Source: Dehalococcoidia bacterium (GTDB lineage: Bacteria; Chloroflexota; Dehalococcoidia; SZUA-161). Taken from it: a stretch of DNA of 26,734 nt. How positions within the stretch are numbered: position 1 is the first letter of the stretch; the number at the start of each line of letters is the position of its first letter. The DNA is taken from positions 1-26,734 of the forward strand of contig JACUUS010000010.1 in the NCBI GenBank assembly GCA_014859215.1, written 5' to 3'. This document shows positions 6,187-12,584 of this stretch, one piece after another. The notes under the pieces were generated by a model that made no database searches, had not been told where the DNA came from, and was given only the letters and a program-made list of their open reading frames with translations. Both the position numbers and the translations under genes were made by a program.

Positions 6187-7374
6187 TTACATTCTGGGAA
6201 GACCCAGGCCCATTGTCGAAATTATAATACGCTGCACCTCCGAGGTGCCGCCCGCTATGGTGATGCTTATATTCCACATGTAATCGCGGGTAAGCAGGCC
6301 GCCGAGTTTGGCCCACCTGGAGCCGGGGAGAAGCTCTCCGTAGAGGCCCAGTATCTCGAGCCCGGCGTTGGATACCCGCTGCATCATCTCGCTTCCGAAG
6401 AGCTTGATGATGGCGCCGACGGAGGTCACGTCCTGTCCTGTCGCCTGTACCCAGGCTGTACGGTAGGCGAGCATGCGACATACCTCTATCTCGATCGCCA
6501 TCTGGGCGAGCTTGTGACGGACGAGCGGGTTCTGGGAAAGGGGAACGCCGTTGTACCTGTTCTCCCTGGCGAATGCTGCCAGTTCCTTCAGGATCCTTTC
6601 GGGAAGCGAGGCAAAGCCCGTGCCGGACCTCTCGATGTTAACGAGCGCCATGGCGGCCAGCCAGCCCCCGCCCCTGACTCCTACCAGGTTCTCTTTGGGA
6701 ACGCGGACGTCGTCGAAGAAAGCCTCGCAGAGGTGAGCGGCCCCCTCAATGCTCTCCAGCCGGTTCACGGTTATGCCGGGCGTTTTCATGTCAATCAGGA
6801 ACATACTGAGCATACGCGACCTCTTGGGCGCGTCGGGGTCGGTCAGCAGCGGAGCGAAGCACCAGTGCGAACGGTGGGCGCCGGTCGTCCAGATCTTCTG
6901 TCCGTTGACCACGTAGCAGTCATCCTTCTCCACGGCGCGCACCTGCACCGCGCCGAGGTCCGAGCCGGCTCCGGGTTCGCTGAAACCCTGGCACCAGTAG
7001 ACATCTCCGCTGGCGATGCCGGGCAGGTGCTGTTTCTTCTGCTCGTCGTTGCCAAAATGCAGGAGGAGTGCGCTGATCATCTTCCAGCGGTACCAGTAGT
7101 CCATTGCGGGCGCCCGCCAGTAGGCCAGTTCCTCGCCCAAGATCGCGTCTTCCCACAGGGGCCGTTCCTGGCCGCCGTATGCCTTTGGCCAGGTGAAGGA
7201 GAGGTATCCCTTCTGCCCCATCGCCTTCAGGAACTTCCGGGAGAGTGTCCACCATTCGTCGGTTTCTTCCTCGGGAGCGCCGCCGGTGAACCAGTCGGGG
7301 GGGAGCTGGTGGTTGAGAAAGTCTTTTACTTCCTGCCGGAACCTGTTCTGATCTTCTGTGAAGCGGAAATCCAT
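6187..7374 (-). CDS. Acyl-CoA dehydrogenase, long (catalytic-type) subunit
   Basis: A 395-aa acyl-CoA dehydrogenase that oxidises an acyl-CoA to the 2-enoyl-CoA, passing electrons to an ETF-like carrier. Visible motifs are MDFRFTEDQNRFRQEV at the start, WPKAYGGQ, QGFSEPGAGSDLGAV (FAD/substrate loop), VVNGQKIWTTGAH and the C-terminal IAGGTSEVQR. The medium-chain catalytic Glu position reads Gly (AGGTSE). A Glu aligns with the isovaleryl-CoA dehydrogenase base in VNIERSGTG, so this subunit could carry the active site of a heterodimer with the gene 29 bp downstream. Start ATG at 7374 follows AAGGAAGT; an upstream in-frame start lacks support. A similar long/short pair occurs at 23066-26420. Confidence 0.87.
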   Translation of the reverse strand: MDFRFTEDQNRFRQEVKDFLNHQLPPDWFTGGAPEEETDEWWTLSRKFLKAMGQKGYLSFTWPKAYGGQERPLWEDAILGEELAYWRAPAMDYWYRWKMISALLLHFGNDEQKKQHLPGIASGDVYWCQGFSEPGAGSDLGAVQVRAVEKDDCYVVNGQKIWTTGAHRSHWCFAPLLTDPDAPKRSRMLSMFLIDMKTPGITVNRLESIEGAAHLCEAFFDDVRVPKENLVGVRGGGWLAAMALVNIERSGTGFASLPERILKELAAFARENRYNGVPLSQNPLVRHKLAQMAIEIEVCRMLAYRTAWVQATGQDVTSVGAIIKLFGSEMMQRVSNAGLEILGLYGELLPGSRWAKLGGLLTRDYMWNISITIAGGTSEVQRIIISTMGLGLPRM

Positions 7375-7440
7375 GGTCACTTCCTTTCGGTGCCAAGATT
7401 GACGCCCGCAGGGGACGGGCTGGTCCACCTCACCGCCGCT

Positions 7441-7458
7441 GGTCCGCGCTTGCGGACC
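7441..7458. terminator. Small perfect hairpin after the RAM gene
   Basis: GGTCCGC and GCGGACC form a 7-bp stem around GCTT, 10 bp past the stop of the RAM domain gene read on the minus strand. There is no clear T-run, so termination is uncertain. Confidence 0.35.
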
Positions 7459-7467
7459 GGGTTGCCG

Positions 7468-7707
7468 CTACGTGAAATCCACCGCCAGGCAGGTCACGGT
7501 CCTCGCTATTCCGGTTACCGGGTGGATTTCGTTCGTGACCAGGTTGCCGACCGCGGTCAGGTCCTGTCCTTCGACCACGGCGATCACATCATACGGGCCG
7601 GTTACAGCGTTTGCTTCCTTAATACCCTTTACCTTGCCCAGGGCCGTAACCACGTCCCTGGTTTTCCCAACGGAAGTCTCGATAAGAATATAAGCTCTTG
7701 CTGCCAT
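7468..7707 (-). CDS. Stand-alone RAM (Lrp/AsnC ligand-binding) domain protein
   Basis: A 79-aa protein corresponding to the C-terminal ligand-sensing domain of Lrp/AsnC regulators without the HTH. It reads AYILIETSVGKTRDVVTAL, then GIKEANAVTGPYDVIAVVEG (the GxxD strand of the RAM fold), then IHPVTGIARTVTCLAV. Such proteins form dimers or octamers and bind amino acids or similar ligands; some modulate full-length partners. ATG at 7707 is chosen because MAARAYILIE is the usual family start and AGGG lies nine bases upstream; an in-frame ATG at 7731 is an alternative. It precedes the dehydrogenase pair in the same orientation (93 bp gap), so a role in sensing pathway metabolites is possible but unproven. 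Confidence 0.85.
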   Translation of the reverse strand: MAARAYILIETSVGKTRDVVTALGKVKGIKEANAVTGPYDVIAVVEGQDLTAVGNLVTNEIHPVTGIARTVTCLAVDFT

Positions 7708-7802
7708 GTGAAGATGCCCTGCCGCGTTCATATTCTTGCAGGAGCCGTTACATTATAGCGCGGCGAAGCGCCGTTGAAAAGTAGCCCGGCGGGGCTTGTT
7801 TT

Positions 7803-8798
7803 CTAGATGAGACGCTCTAATCTCGGATTTGGGGTGATGCCGGGGATGCGGCCTCGCTTGGCGACAGGTTTCCCGTCTATCTCATGCAGGTCCGCCGTGA
7901 AGTCGATCGGCCTGGCGCTGCTGATAGCGCTCCCGACTCCAAACCCGTCGATGGGAGCATTGCTTTCCACGAAAAGAGAGATGCGGTAAGCAGTAATCCC
8001 GCCGCTCACGAAGATGGCGACATGCTTGAAGCCGGCCAGGTCAAGCCTTGCCCTCACCTCTTTCACCAGGTCGGGAGTGACCCTTCCCCGTTCCGGCGGC
8101 GTGTCCAGCCGGACCCCGGTGAGCCTTTCGCCGAGCGCCCGCGCGACGTTGATGGCTTCTTCCGGTTCGTCCTTGAAGGTGTCTACCAGCGAAATGCGGG
8201 GCACCTCCGGCGGCATATGCCTGTCGAAAGCAAGCGTGGCCGTGACTGTATCGCCCATGGCTATGATCAGCGCATGTGGCATGGTCCCCGCCGAGTCCAC
8301 ACCGGCCAGCCGGGCTCCGACGACCGAGGAGCAAGAAGCGCAGCCGCCCACCACCGCCGCGTAGTCAAGATAGCCGCACACCAGCGGATGAACATGCCGG
8401 GCCCCGAAGCTTATTACCGGGATTCCCCGGGCAGCCTCCGCGCACTCGCGGGCCGCCGTCGCCCAGCCGCTTTCCTGGGACAGGAAACCGACTATGGCCG
8501 TCTCGTATATCCCGTAAGACTGGTAAGGGGCTTTAATTCTCAGGACCACCTCTTTTCGTTTGATCGGCTCCCCCTCGGACAGCGCCCAGACCTCGCTATT
8601 CGCGGGAAGGACCTTTCGCAGGAGCGCCTCCACTTCCCTCATCCCGCACAGGACCCCGTCCCGGCTCGCGAACACTTCCATCGTCGCGACGGGGTTGACG
8701 CCTTCCTTTGCAAGCACTTCACTGGTGCGAAGAAAGTAGATGTCCGACGTCTCTCCGGAGAGGACCATCGGGTCTACATCCATCGGGGAAGGGTTCAT
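7803..8798 (-). CDS. pncB: Nicotinate phosphoribosyltransferase
   Basis: A 331-aa enzyme that makes nicotinate mononucleotide from nicotinate, PRPP and ATP, the second step of the Preiss-Handler NAD salvage route. Visible signatures are an early DIYFLRTSEVL segment, FGARHVHP in mid-protein (expected catalytic His region), GVDSAGTMPHALI, SLVDTFKDEPEEAI with the acidic substrate loop, VRLDTP, and FVSGGITAYRI followed by DGFGVGSAIS, the phosphoribosyl-binding glycine loop. The length is that of the short archaeal/thermophile-type subfamily. The start ATG overlaps the stop of the upstream nicotinamidase by 4 bp (8795-8798), so the two are translationally coupled. Confidence 0.88.
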   Translation of the reverse strand: MNPSPMDVDPMVLSGETSDIYFLRTSEVLAKEGVNPVATMEVFASRDGVLCGMREVEALLRKVLPANSEVWALSEGEPIKRKEVVLRIKAPYQSYGIYETAIVGFLSQESGWATAARECAEAARGIPVISFGARHVHPLVCGYLDYAAVVGGCASCSSVVGARLAGVDSAGTMPHALIIAMGDTVTATLAFDRHMPPEVPRISLVDTFKDEPEEAINVARALGERLTGVRLDTPPERGRVTPDLVKEVRARLDLAGFKHVAIFVSGGITAYRISLFVESNAPIDGFGVGSAISSARPIDFTADLHEIDGKPVAKRGRIPGITPNPRLERLI

Positions 8799-9325
8799 AT
8801 CCGCTCCGATACTACCAGTCTCGCACCCAGCACCCGCTCCATGTGTTCCAGGGCAGGCTGATGCTGTTTCTCGTTAAACGTCGCGACGCAATCGGTCGGC
8901 ACCTCAACCTCGTAATCACGGGCTCGTGCGTCGGCGGTCGTGTAGCAGACGCAGATGTCCGTGCACACGCCGCACACGATTATCCTCTCGGGTCTCAAAG
9001 CTGCCAGCCTCTCTTCCAGCGGCGTCCTGAAAAACCCGCTGTAACGCGTCTTGTATATTTTCTCGCCAGGAATATGCCTGAGCTCGGGGATAAGCTCAGC
9101 GTCCTCGCTGCCCGCTACGCAGTGGGGAGGAAACATCCTGAACTCGAGATCGTCCGGCGCGTGCGCATCGCAGATGAAGAACACCTTTGATCCCGCCGCC
9201 ACTTCCCTTTCCAGTAGAGCCCGTACCCGGGGGATTATGGCGCGTGCGCGGTCCCCACAATAGAGAGGATAACCCTTCTCCAGGAAGCACCTGAGCATGT
9301 CCGCTACCATTACCGCTCTTGCCAT
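8795..9325 (-). CDS. pncA: Nicotinamidase, isochorismatase-like hydrolase
   Basis: A 176-aa cysteine hydrolase converting nicotinamide to nicotinate. The triad is visible: Asp9 (VMVADM), Lys92 (EKIYKTRYSGFF) and Cys125 (GVCTDICV). Metal ligands are expected at Asp53 and His55 (CDAHAPDD) and His68 (PPHC). This is the full isochorismatase/nicotinamidase pattern, and the fused operon with nicotinate phosphoribosyltransferase supports nicotinamide as substrate rather than another amide. ATG at 9325 is preferred over an in-frame GTG at 9340 because GGAG (9339-9336) then serves as its ribosome site. Promoter-like hexamers lie at 9355-9384. Confidence 0.87.
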   Translation of the reverse strand: MARAVMVADMLRCFLEKGYPLYCGDRARAIIPRVRALLEREVAAGSKVFFICDAHAPDDLEFRMFPPHCVAGSEDAELIPELRHIPGEKIYKTRYSGFFRTPLEERLAALRPERIIVCGVCTDICVCYTTADARARDYEVEVPTDCVATFNEKQHQPALEHMERVLGARLVVSERI

Positions 9326-9354
9326 CGCACTCTTCTCCACTCGGTAAGATAGCT

Positions 9355-9384
9355 ATTATACCATTCCTCCTTTTGTACGGGCAA
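9355..9384 (-). promoter_or_regulatory. Probable promoter of the nicotinamidase operon
   Basis: On the minus strand TTGCCC (9384-9379), an 18-nt spacer and a perfect TATAAT (9360-9355) lie 30 bp before the ATG at 9325. Confidence 0.5.
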
Positions 9385-9451
9385 ACGGCCAGGAGGTCCA
9401 TATCACCCTCAAGGCAGCCTCAGTCCATCTGTTCGGCGGCTGAAGAGGGAT

Positions 9452-9661
9452 TCACTCCACCCCGATCGTCACATCTGACGCCTTGATAATGGCGTATACC
9501 TCTTTACCTTCGGCAAGACCCAACTTCTCAGCGGATTCCTTGGTGATCACCGAGACTACTTCTGTGCCCCCGGCTAATTCGACCACCACTTCTGTATTGA
9601 TTGCGCCCGGGTTCACTTTCTTGACTTTGCCTTTCATGACATTTCGAGCGCTTATCTTCAT
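9452..9661 (-). CDS. Molbindin-like TOBE domain protein
   Basis: A 69-aa single TOBE/Mop domain. It reads MKISARNVMKGKVKKVNPGAINTEV, with VVSVITKESAEKLGL (the classic Mop ITxxSAExLGL motif) and VYAIIKASDV. Family members bind molybdate or tungstate oxyanions in the cytosol as oligomers, for storage or delivery to molybdenum cofactor synthesis. ATG at 9661 has GGAGG seven bases upstream; an in-frame GTG two codons earlier is weaker. It is monocistronic here, with no molybdate transporter in the window, so its partner genes lie elsewhere. It implies the organism uses Mo or W enzymes. Confidence 0.88.
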   Translation of the reverse strand: MKISARNVMKGKVKKVNPGAINTEVVVELAGGTEVVSVITKESAEKLGLAEGKEVYAIIKASDVTIGVE

Positions 9662-9735
9662 GCTCACACCTCCCCCTGAATTCCTTCGCCTGGTATTTAC
9701 ATTATCTCACTCAGCGCGTCAATGGAAGATGTTAG

Positions 9736-9979
9736 AGAGCACCTGGCAAGCGTCCGATTGGCCACTGGGGTGGACTTCGTACTACCGTCCAGGTACAAAT
9801 AGCCAGAGGGCAGTCTAAGGAAGAAGAGACCTCTACGCCTACGCCCATAACCGATAGGCATGCCGCAGCAGTCGAACTCGGACTCTTTGGTGGACCAAAA
9901 GGCGGCGCGAGACTGATACCGGAGCGCGAAGCGAGATATCAAGATAGCTGTTGCACGGTGGCGCAACAAGTCTAGTTAG
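9736..9979 (+). pseudogene. Frameshifted remnant of a GGxKGG-type small basic protein
   Basis: One plus-strand frame gives VQVQIARGQSKEE and then HAAAVELGLFGGPKGGARLIPER; around 9916-9930 the similarity moves to another frame giving RSAKRDIKIAVARWRNK, ending TAG at 9977-9979. Joined, this matches a small protein pattern I recall: AAAxxLGxxGGxKGGxARAxxLSxxRRxEIAxxAAxARW. No frame has both a proper start and the full motif, so the gene is broken. Stop codons meet those of the convergent 154-aa gene. Coordinates of the left end are uncertain. The family's function is not known to me; it often neighbours genes like the next one. Confidence 0.5.
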
Positions 9980-10440
9980 ACCTTCAGCAACTCCATTTCC
10001 ACAAGGTCTAGTGTGAAGTCAAATACCATCTGTAGGGGCTTTCCTTCATTATTGTTCTCGTTATAGCTATCCACGTCCGCCTTCAATTGCCGGCAGTCCC
10101 CTACAATCTGCTGTCGGCGCTGCTGAAATGCTATCTGCATGTGTTGCCTACTAGCACGTCTAATGTCATCCCACAGGACAAGCTGTGTTCCATCGCGCTC
10201 AATTCTAGCTGCATGCTTTGCCCTGACTGTGCGCCCTTGTGGATCAATGATGTATTCTTCCCTCATGGCGCGAGCGAGATGCTCAGCACAGATATCTATG
10301 ACTGCCTTCTCTTGGCCCTCCCATCGGCGACTAATTATAGCCCAAGCCGCGATCTCATGAGTTGTCGCAGGCCACCGTTCACCGGCAGTCATATACTCCG
10401 TGACGATGTGCTGCATCTGCTCATTGTATCTTCGTGCCAT
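9976..10440 (-). CDS. Conserved protein of unknown function (154 aa)
   Basis: The protein starts MARRYNEQMQHIVTEY. It contains PATTHEIAAWAI, then HLARAMREEYIIDPQGRTVRAKHAARIE, then LVLWDDIRRASRQHM, and ends NENNNEGKPLQMVFDFTLDLVEMELL. There are no membrane segments and it is strongly charged. I recall highly similar proteins in many unrelated bacteria, often next to toxin-antitoxin genes or to GGxKGG-type small proteins, as here; no function can be given. Base composition is more AT-rich than the flanking operons, like the toxin-antitoxin genes upstream, which suggests the block arrived together. It follows the HigA gene by 9 bp and is probably the third gene of that operon. Confidence 0.75.
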   Translation of the reverse strand: MARRYNEQMQHIVTEYMTAGERWPATTHEIAAWAIISRRWEGQEKAVIDICAEHLARAMREEYIIDPQGRTVRAKHAARIERDGTQLVLWDDIRRASRQHMQIAFQQRRQQIVGDCRQLKADVDSYNENNNEGKPLQMVFDFTLDLVEMELLKV

Positions 10441-10449
10441 GTCACACTC

Positions 10450-11586
10450 CTATGCGCTGTAAGGGAGGCTTTTCCCCCATCCGTCTGTAAGGGCCGAATC
10501 CGTGACTATGTCGCGGACCTTTACAAGCATTTCGCGGTTATGGGCATAACTTATTTCTTTGCGATACTGCAGTTGCCCGACTACTATGCTGGCGTGTATG
10601 CCAATCCGATTCGCGAAGCCAAGAATCTTGGTTTTGGAATATAATGGCTGTGTGCGAGCAATGAAGTTCTCCAATTCCTCCTGCGGAATGAGATACTCAA
10701 CAGTGAGTCTGTCGGTTTCAATTTCGTAGGCTGGTCTGTTGTTACTCGACTCTCGAACTTGGCCGACGAGTTCTGTGTCTATAGCAAACTTGTCGTTGTT
10801 TCTACCATCCTCATTCTTGACGTGAAAAAGCTCGTGCACTAAGGTATGCCAAAACCAATCGAGCCTGTCGTACCGCAATGACAATGCGATCACAGGCGTA
10901 TTATTAAGCCAGAAACTCACTCCATCTATTTTGCACTGTGGCAAAGGTTCAATAATTATAAATTTGATTCCCTTTTCCGCAAGGAGCCTCGGGATACACC
11001 TTACATCTTGCGCATTCGGCAAGAATGCCTTTAGGCGCTCGAAGGCTTCAGTAAGCCGTGCTTTTGAATAGTTGGCGGCTGAGACGGTATGTGCAAGATG
11101 GTAGGCTCTAGCCAACCAGGCCCTTTGTAAGCCAGTAAGTTCCTGATACGATGTGGACTTCCTGGCAGTATAAGCCAAAGGCTTCGGACGCATATCCAAG
11201 AGAGAGAGAAAGTCCTGTACCCTTCTCTCTAGAACCTCAATATTGCTCGAGCCTTCAATCCAGCCTCGTTTGATCATCAGCCTTACAGGTGCTTCGGCGT
11301 AGAGGGTAGCCCTTCTTGCAACCGTCTCATGTGTAGCATCCGCCAATGATAAACGATAGGCTGATTCCAGATTCATCCACAACTGCGCGCTCGTGCCGAA
11401 AGCTTGCCCCAAACCCTTCGCCGTCTCAGGCGTAATGCCCCGCTTCCCAGTAATGATCTCATTAACCGTTCGCAGCGGGCGACCAAGTATTTCTGCTAGG
11501 TCATCTTGAGTCCAACCACGAGCCTCCAGTTCTTCCCTGATAAAGTCCCCTGGCGAGAATACTTCAACTGGCCTCCTTTCATCCAT
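10450..11586 (-). CDS. higA: HigA-type antitoxin fused to ImmA/IrrE peptidase
   Basis: A 378-aa two-domain protein. Residues about 10-75 are an XRE-type HTH of the HigA addiction-module family (FIREELEARGWTQDDLAEIL, then GKRGITPETAKGLGQAFG). The C-terminal half is an ImmA/IrrE zinc metallopeptidase domain with HELFH at residues 251-255 and a following acidic region near ETDRLTVEYLIP. Family knowledge: the HTH binds the operon's own promoter and the toxin; the peptidase half may cleave regulators or the antitoxin itself. ATG at 11586 is chosen for AAAGGAGG just upstream; the longer frame to 11652 lacks this and would overlap the toxin gene. It follows the toxin by 43 bp, the HigBA order (toxin first). 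AT-rich composition suggests horizontal acquisition. Confidence 0.87.
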   Translation of the reverse strand: MDERRPVEVFSPGDFIREELEARGWTQDDLAEILGRPLRTVNEIITGKRGITPETAKGLGQAFGTSAQLWMNLESAYRLSLADATHETVARRATLYAEAPVRLMIKRGWIEGSSNIEVLERRVQDFLSLLDMRPKPLAYTARKSTSYQELTGLQRAWLARAYHLAHTVSAANYSKARLTEAFERLKAFLPNAQDVRCIPRLLAEKGIKFIIIEPLPQCKIDGVSFWLNNTPVIALSLRYDRLDWFWHTLVHELFHVKNEDGRNNDKFAIDTELVGQVRESSNNRPAYEIETDRLTVEYLIPQEELENFIARTQPLYSKTKILGFANRIGIHASIVVGQLQYRKEISYAHNREMLVKVRDIVTDSALTDGWGKSLPYSA

Positions 11587-11629
11587 TTGCCCTCCTTTGC
11601 CTTCCTCGCTCCGTGCTCCGGAGATTAAT

Positions 11630-11932
11630 TCAATGATAGTCTTCGATTCCAATAATCTTCACGACCTTCCTGTGGGGATTTGTTTCGAGCAATTCTAGAA
11701 TGAGATGATATTGGTCGTTCAGTCTCATCGAATGTTGATTCCTTCGTTTGCCCTCCAATCTCTCGAAACGTATAGATTTCAGCTTGTAGAAGTCTCTCTC
11801 ATCCGGCGCTGCTCGTATCAGCTGTATTCTTCGCCGAAATGCTGTCACGATGCCTTGCGGCATATTCCTGATGAGAAAACTGGCATCGACCTCCAATCGG
11901 GCTAGATCATCGTCCGCAAAGATTACGTCCAT
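11630..11932 (-). CDS. higB: HigB/RelE-family toxin
   Basis: A 100-aa RelE/ParE superfamily toxin, expected to cleave mRNA on the ribosome. The pattern AFRRRIQLIRAAPDERDFYKLKSIRFERLEG, then RNQHSMRLNDQYHLILEL, then VVKIIGIEDYH is that of HigB toxins encoded ahead of HigA. The length is normal and the frame intact, so the toxin is presumably active and kept in check by the downstream antitoxin. The ATG at 11932 lies only 8 nt after a consensus -10, so the transcript has almost no leader and no ribosome site is visible. Confidence 0.87.
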   Translation of the reverse strand: MDVIFADDDLARLEVDASFLIRNMPQGIVTAFRRRIQLIRAAPDERDFYKLKSIRFERLEGKRRNQHSMRLNDQYHLILELLETNPHRKVVKIIGIEDYH

Positions 11933-11940
11933 CGGCTTGT

Positions 11941-11969
11941 ATTATAAGGGCCGGAGGCATGATTGTCAA
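11941..11969 (-). promoter_or_regulatory. Consensus promoter of the HigBA operon, nearly leaderless
   Basis: On the minus strand a perfect TTGACA (11969-11964), exactly 17 nt, and a perfect TATAAT (11946-11941). ATG follows 8 nt after the -10, so a start site at the usual distance would fall at or next to the initiation codon. Confidence 0.8.
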
Positions 11970-11971
11970 GA

Positions 11972-12006
11972 TGAATATTACCCTTAGTGTAAAAGTGTAA
12001 TATTCA
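11972..12006. promoter_or_regulatory. 10-bp inverted repeat upstream of the HigBA promoter, possible operator
   Basis: TGAATATTAC (11972-11981) is exactly inverted at 11997-12006 with a 15-nt AT-rich centre that holds two AGTGTAA direct copies. It starts 2 bp beyond the -35 hexamer. This position fits an autoregulatory site for the HigA HTH, but that is inference. Confidence 0.5.
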
Positions 12007-12174
12007 GAGAATCCGTCACATTTCTGGACTCGGCGCTGTATCCGCGGCCTCACGACTTACATGGCAATCTCTTATCAAAGAAGTGGGTGATGACAGCAAG
12101 GGTGCAGAAACACCTGGACCTCCGCCGAAATTGTCGGCCTGTTCACGAGCCAAAATGACGCAAAGCGCAAGCGT

Positions 12175-12203
12175 TTGAGAAATAAGGTTAGTTCTCGTAT
12201 AAT
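12175..12203 (+). promoter_or_regulatory. Probable promoter of the speD-like/speE genes
   Basis: TTGAGA (12175-12180), a 17-nt spacer and a perfect TATAAT (12198-12203) precede the speD-like start by 17 bp. The stretch 12007-12174 shows no gene. Confidence 0.65.
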
Positions 12204-12220
12204 CAGTAGGATAGTAAGAA

Positions 12221-12583
12221 GTGAGGGCGGAATGCAAGTTGGGCACTCTGGGCAAGCATTTTCTCCTTGACCTCAAGGACTGCAGCAGCGGACTTCTGGA
12301 CGATATAGACTTTATAAAGGAAGTCCTGATCTCCGTGGCCAAAGAAGCCGGCACCGCTGTGCTCGGGGTTTCGTTCCACAGGTTTCAGCCGCAGGGAGTA
12401 AGCGGCGCGGTGCTGATCACCGGGGCACATCTCTGCGTTCACACATGGCCCGAATACGGGTATGCCGCGATTGACATCTTCACCCACGGCGATTCATTCC
12501 GGCCTGATGAAGCGGCGAGGCTGATCGTTGAAAAGCTGGAAAGCAAGAATCCGGCTATTGTCGAACTTAAAAGAGGGTTCTAG
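12221..12583 (+). CDS. SpeD homologue lacking the pyruvoyl-forming serine
   Basis: A 120-aa homologue of prokaryotic S-adenosylmethionine decarboxylase, which supplies the aminopropyl donor for spermidine. The fold signature is clear: LGKHFLLDLKDC, GVSFHRFQPQGVSGAVLI and HTWPEYGYAAIDIFTHG. The self-cleavage site, normally SESH with Ser becoming the pyruvoyl cofactor, reads T-G-A-H here (Ala69, codon 12425-12427). The catalytic Cys of the TCG motif is His89; the processing His74 is kept. By family knowledge such a protein cannot form pyruvate and should not decarboxylate AdoMet; it may be a regulatory subunit or have a new role. Start: GTG at 12221, or TTG at 12239, where the family's usual MxxLGKH start would fall. 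It ends 1 bp before the aminopropyltransferase ATG, clearly an operon. The frame is intact, arguing against a pseudogene. Confidence 0.8.
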   Translation: MRAECKLGTLGKHFLLDLKDCSSGLLDDIDFIKEVLISVAKEAGTAVLGVSFHRFQPQGVSGAVLITGAHLCVHTWPEYGYAAIDIFTHGDSFRPDEAARLIVEKLESKNPAIVELKRGF

Positions 12584-12584
12584 C

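Noticed and set aside
5024..6481. 485-aa version of the short acyl-CoA dehydrogenase
   Set aside because: The first 108 residues overlap the upstream dehydrogenase gene and lack family similarity; the canonical N-terminus is at 6157.
6514..7758. 414-aa plus-strand frame
   Set aside because: Antisense to the long acyl-CoA dehydrogenase and the RAM gene, both with clear family motifs; a by-product of high GC codon usage.
9697..9969. 90-aa minus-strand frame
   Set aside because: It is antisense to the broken GGxKGG gene, whose split motifs explain the stretch better.
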